Of a stretch of DNA of 64,000 nucleotides, positions 61,148-64,000 are shown piece by piece; positions within the stretch are counted from its first letter, which is position 1; every line of letters starts with the position of its first letter. A program made the translations under genes and the position numbers. Origin of the DNA: Anaerolineales bacterium (lineage in GTDB: Bacteria > Chloroflexota > Anaerolineae > 4572-78 > J111). The notes beneath the pieces are model-generated. The model searched no databases and was not told where the DNA came from. It was given only the letters and a program-made list of their open reading frames with translations. The DNA lies in the NCBI GenBank assembly GCA_015075185.1, contig JABTUW010000005.1, positions 62,001-126,000 on the forward strand, read 5' to 3'.

Positions 61148-61274
61148 TTGGGACCTCCTTTAAGAAATCGCTACGCCTAAACTTAGATTAAAAATTATGA
61201 GCCATAGCGTTGTGTCCGGTAGAGGTCGATTCTGAATTTCAGCTATCGAGCTGACTGCTGCGGCTCGTCTATTT

Positions 61275-61286
61275 GGTAAGCTTACC
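61275..61286. promoter_or_regulatory. 12-bp palindrome in the SHOCT/CopB divergent region
   Basis: GGTAAGCTTACC, in a short AT-rich context about 128 bp upstream of the SHOCT start. Possible operator; no other evidence. Confidence 0.3.
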
Positions 61287-61399
61287 TCAATTATAGAAAA
61301 TTCTTTTGAAGCTCAGATGAAGGGTCTGTGAAGATTGTGTAAAGTTATTGACTGGCAAGCTAAGGATGCCGGACGACAAAACGTTCCCCGCTACCCTGT

Positions 61400-61427
61400 T
61401 TGACAACCCTCCCTTTAACATTATATT
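61400..61427 (+). promoter_or_regulatory. Promoter of the copB-like gene
   Basis: TTGACA, 16-bp spacer, TATATT. The predicted start site (about 61433) falls in the dyad at 61430-61444. This promoter inside the longer frame supports translation from 61463, not 61400. Confidence 0.65.
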
Positions 61428-61429
61428 AC

Positions 61430-61444
61430 CTTACAACTTGTAAG
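61430..61444. promoter_or_regulatory. Perfect dyad operator, probable BlaI-family site
   Basis: CTTACAA-C-TTGTAAG overlaps the predicted transcription start of the copB-like gene. BlaI/MecI/CopY sites are TACA-N2-TGTA; here the spacer is 3 nt, so assignment to the local BlaI homologue is inferred. Confidence 0.5.
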
Positions 61445-61462
61445 ATTTATAGGGGGATAGTT

Positions 61463-63682
61463 ATGGAACATAAAAGTAGTCATAGGCACGAACATCATCC
61501 ACCGGCTCATACTCACAAATCCGAGTCCCACACGGTCGGTCACCAGGCAGCGACCGAGGTTATCCAGGAGGGGGCCGTAGATGAACATGCGGGTGCTCCG
61601 GCTCCGCAGACCCACGCTGAATCGCTCCAACACGAGGCGATGGACATGGCAGTTCACGGCCACGACGTTGACCACGCGGCGCACGAGGCCAGTCATGGGG
61701 CACATGTGGACCACACCGGCCACGAGCAGATGTTCCGCCGCCGTTTCTGGGTCTGCCTGATCCTGTCCATCCCGGTACTGCTCTACAGCCCCATGATCCA
61801 GGAGTGGTTCGGCTTTCAGATGCCGGCCTTCCCCGGCAGTGCCTGGTTAACTCCCATCTTATCCGTAATCATCTTTTTCTATGGCGGCCTGCCGTTCCTG
61901 CAAATGGCCGGGCCGGAGCTGCAAAATCGCCGGCCGGGCATGATGACCCTCATCTCGCTGGCAATTACGGTGGCCTTTGTCTACAGTCTGGGCGTCCTGA
62001 TCATTCCAGCTGGTGAAAGCTTTTTCTGGGAGTTGGTCACCTTGATTGATATTATGCTCCTGGGCCACTGGCTGGAGATGCGCAGCGTTCGCCAGGCCTC
62101 CGGCGCCTTGAATGAACTGGCGAAACTCATGCCGGATACAGCCGAGCGGGTCCGGGCCGACGGCTCCACCGAGGAAGTGCCGGCCAGTACCCTGCAAACC
62201 GGCGGCCTGGTCCTGGTCCGGCCGGGAGCCAGTGTCCCGGCCGACGGCGAGGTCGAGTCGGGTGAGTCAGATGTCAACGAGGCTATGATTACTGGCGAGT
62301 CTAAGCCGGTGAGCAAAGGGCCGGGTGAGCGGGTCATTGCCGGGACGATCAATGGCGACGGCAGCCTGCGGGTGCGAGTGACCGCCACCGGCAGCGAGAC
62401 AACCCTGGCCGGGATTATGCGGCTGGTGGAGCAGGCCCAGCAGAGCAAATCGCGCACCCAAATCCTGGCCGACAAAGCCGCCGGCTGGCTGTTCTACGTG
62501 GCCCTGGCCGTCGCGGCGCTCACGGCTATCGCCTGGACGGTAGCGATTGGCTTTAATGTCGAGGTCATCGCCCGGGTAGCAACCGTACTGGTCATTGCCT
62601 GCCCCCACGCGCTCGGCCTGGCTATTCCTCTGGTGGTGGCGATCACTACGGCCCTTGGGGCCAAGAACGGCATTTTAGTGCGGGACCGGCTGGCCCTGGA
62701 AGAAGCCCGGCAAATCAACATGATTATTTTTGATAAGACCGGGACGCTGACCCGGGGTGAGTTTGGGGTGGTGGGCCTGGCGACGGCCGTCGGCTGGACC
62801 GAGGCGCAGGCCCTGGCCCTGGCCGCGGCCATCGAGGGAGATTCGGAGCATACCATTGCCCGGGGTATCCGCCGCTCGGCCGAAGAGCGCCAACTGGCCT
62901 TACCCCCGGTGACCGACTTTGAGGCCATCAAGGGCCGGGGGGTGCAGGCGATGAGTGAGGGGCATCCGGTTTACATCGGCGGGCCGCGCCTGCTGGAGAT
63001 GCTGGGTCTGGCCCTACCCCCGAACCTCGCTACATTTGAAGAACAGGCCAGCGCTAAAGGTCAGAGCGTGGTTTACCTGGTCCGGGATAACCAGCCCGTA
63101 GCCGCCTTTGCCCTGGCCGATGTCATCCGGCCCGAGAGCCAGGAAGCCATCCGACGGCTGCATGATATGGGCGTCGAGGTGGCGATGCTGACCGGTGACA
63201 GCGAAGCCGTGGCCAGGGCCGTGGCCGAGGAACTGGGCATTGACCGCTATTTCGCCCAGGTCTTGCCCGAACACAAGGATCAGAAAGTGGCTGAACTCCA
63301 GCGCCAGGGCAAGCGGGTGGCCATGGTCGGCGATGGGGTAAACGACGCCCCGGCCCTGACCCGGGCTGATGTGGGCATTGCCATCGGCAGCGGCACCGAT
63401 GTGGCCGTGGAGTCGGCTGGGATCATCCTGGTCCGGAGCAACCCGCTCGACGTGGTTCGGATCATCGAACTGAGCCGGGCCAGCTACCGCAAGATGATCC
63501 AAAATCTGCTCTGGGCGACCGGCTACAATGTTATTGCCTTGCCTCTGGCCGCCGGTATCCTGGCCCCGGTGGGTATTCTGCTCTCGCCGGCCGTGGGGGC
63601 GGTGTTTATGTCCTTGAGTACCATTGTGGTGGCCATCAACGCCCAGTTACTCCGCCGCAGCCCGGTCGCGGAACGGGGTTAA
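61463..63682 (+). CDS. copB: CopB-like heavy-metal-translocating P1B-type ATPase
   Basis: 739 residues from MEHKSSHRHEHHPPAHTHKS, with GGGGGA 6 nt upstream. The first 95 residues are His-rich and lack a CxxC domain. The membrane metal site is IACPHALGLAIPL (CPH), the P1B-3 signature associated with Cu(I)/Cu(II) or Ag export. Actuator motif MITGESKPVSKG, phosphorylation site FDKTGTLTRGEF, HP motif in GDSEHTIARGI, hinge MVGDGVNDAPALTRAD. It exports copper across the membrane. Its promoter carries a dyad operator. Confidence 0.92.
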   Translation: MEHKSSHRHEHHPPAHTHKSESHTVGHQAATEVIQEGAVDEHAGAPAPQTHAESLQHEAMDMAVHGHDVDHAAHEASHGAHVDHTGHEQMFRRRFWVCLILSIPVLLYSPMIQEWFGFQMPAFPGSAWLTPILSVIIFFYGGLPFLQMAGPELQNRRPGMMTLISLAITVAFVYSLGVLIIPAGESFFWELVTLIDIMLLGHWLEMRSVRQASGALNELAKLMPDTAERVRADGSTEEVPASTLQTGGLVLVRPGASVPADGEVESGESDVNEAMITGESKPVSKGPGERVIAGTINGDGSLRVRVTATGSETTLAGIMRLVEQAQQSKSRTQILADKAAGWLFYVALAVAALTAIAWTVAIGFNVEVIARVATVLVIACPHALGLAIPLVVAITTALGAKNGILVRDRLALEEARQINMIIFDKTGTLTRGEFGVVGLATAVGWTEAQALALAAAIEGDSEHTIARGIRRSAEERQLALPPVTDFEAIKGRGVQAMSEGHPVYIGGPRLLEMLGLALPPNLATFEEQASAKGQSVVYLVRDNQPVAAFALADVIRPESQEAIRRLHDMGVEVAMLTGDSEAVARAVAEELGIDRYFAQVLPEHKDQKVAELQRQGKRVAMVGDGVNDAPALTRADVGIAIGSGTDVAVESAGIILVRSNPLDVVRIIELSRASYRKMIQNLLWATGYNVIALPLAAGILAPVGILLSPAVGAVFMSLSTIVVAINAQLLRRSPVAERG

Positions 63683-63706
63683 GGGTCGGAGTAGTCCTAG
63701 TCGGGT

Positions 63707-63753
63707 AGTGGATGGTTTCGGAGTCCAAAGCTGAGCTTTGAAACTTCACCACT
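63707..63753. terminator. Hairpin after the copB-like gene
   Basis: AGTGG/CCACT and GTTTC/GAAAC stems enclose a CAAAGCT-G-AGCTTTG dyad. It lies 25 bp past the stop. No T-run follows, so termination is likely but not certain. Confidence 0.45.
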
Positions 63754-63903
63754 TACTTTGCAATCACAACTGTCCTGGTCGCCTGGCCAAGAATCTTTAC
63801 CAAAACTTTATACAACGCTCATAAAAAATTCATAGCCAGGGGATAAGATAAAGCCATACTCAATTAACCAGTTCCAAGTTTTTTATTTCCAAGGAGATAC
63901 ACA

Positions 63904-64000
63904 ATGAATAACTCAAAACGATGGTTCTCGATAGCCCTGCTCGGTACTTTAGGAGTGCTACTGGCTGGCCTCCTGTTGGTTACGGCTCCGGCTTTTGCTC
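63904..64000 (+). CDS. Secreted protein, only the signal peptide in the window
   Basis: MNNSKRWFSIALLGTLGVLL, then AGLLLVTAPAFA: a typical Sec signal with an AFA cleavage site at the window edge. AAGGAGA lies 7 nt upstream. It follows the copB-like gene by 221 bp, so an extracytoplasmic metal-binding protein (cupredoxin or similar) is plausible, but nothing of the mature protein is visible. Confidence 0.75.
   Translation, partial: MNNSKRWFSIALLGTLGVLLAGLLLVTAPAFA

Noticed and set aside
1..64000. tRNA, rRNA, CRISPR array, phage or defence system
   Set aside because: None recognised by eye. The ATPase-TPR regulators resemble STAND defence proteins but carry BTAD or XRE DNA-binding domains and no effector.

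Overview
The window looks like a GC-rich chromosome segment of a Chloroflexota bacterium (Anaerolineae/Caldilineae-like). This rests on gene content, not on a phylogenetic marker. It holds a BTAD-type and an XRE-type giant ATPase-TPR regulator, a secreted beta-propeller ending in a YLPVIW-like tail, a small YLLRCWQE-type protein, and carbohydrate ABC systems without their own ATPase. No rRNA, tRNA or CRISPR array was seen.

Layout. 0-12.1 kb: one long minus-strand catabolic locus. In transcription order it reads two sugar ABC permeases, a lipoprotein binding protein, a VOC protein, a URO-D/MtaA-like protein, a zinc alcohol dehydrogenase, a LacD-like aldolase, an IolC-like kinase, two more URO-D-like proteins, then a BNR propeller overlapping a MoaD/ThiS-like protein cut by the window edge. 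12.3-15.8 kb: a convergent, overlapping response-regulator/hybrid-kinase pair. 16-17.4 kb: RidA and LLM flavin oxidoreductase. 17.4-18.5 kb: a decayed ATPase-TPR gene. 18.9-25.7 kb: small proteins, an FAD monooxygenase, a two-module FtsX permease that seems to sit inside another broken gene, and a Kef-type antiporter. 25.8-30.4 kb: GT2 glycosyltransferase and a BTAD/ATPase/TPR activator. 30.8-34.9 kb: cytochrome P450, GNAT, UGT-like glycosyltransferase and a Pyr4/PaxB-like membrane terpene cyclase, a candidate small terpenoid-tailoring cluster.

35-42.7 kb is visibly more AT-rich. It carries an LCAT-like lipase downstream of one long gene broken into three pieces by two IS4-family elements. 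The first insertion has clear ends and a 12-bp target duplication; removing it restores the frame exactly. 42.7-48.3 kb is a repeat-rich stretch with a seven-repeat FG-GAP propeller, two FdtA-like cupins (one degenerate), duplicated 69-bp repeats, an intact and a truncated copy of a small protein, and two copies of what looks like a structured, pseudoknotted RNA (42779-42899 and 47347-47460). 48.5-54.4 kb: an XRE-ATPase-TPR regulator and a sugar-acid dehydratase/SDR pair.

55.2-64 kb is a metal (probably copper) homeostasis island: a Csp-type four-helix Cys-rich protein, a BlaI-family repressor with an overlapping M56 peptidase, an FtsX-type ABC exporter whose ATPase has a C-terminal YHS domain, a SHOCT protein and a CopB-like His-rich P-type ATPase. 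The ATPase gene has a near-consensus promoter with a perfect CTTACAA-C-TTGTAAG dyad at the expected start site; similar ACA-N3-TGT cores precede the Csp and BlaI genes.
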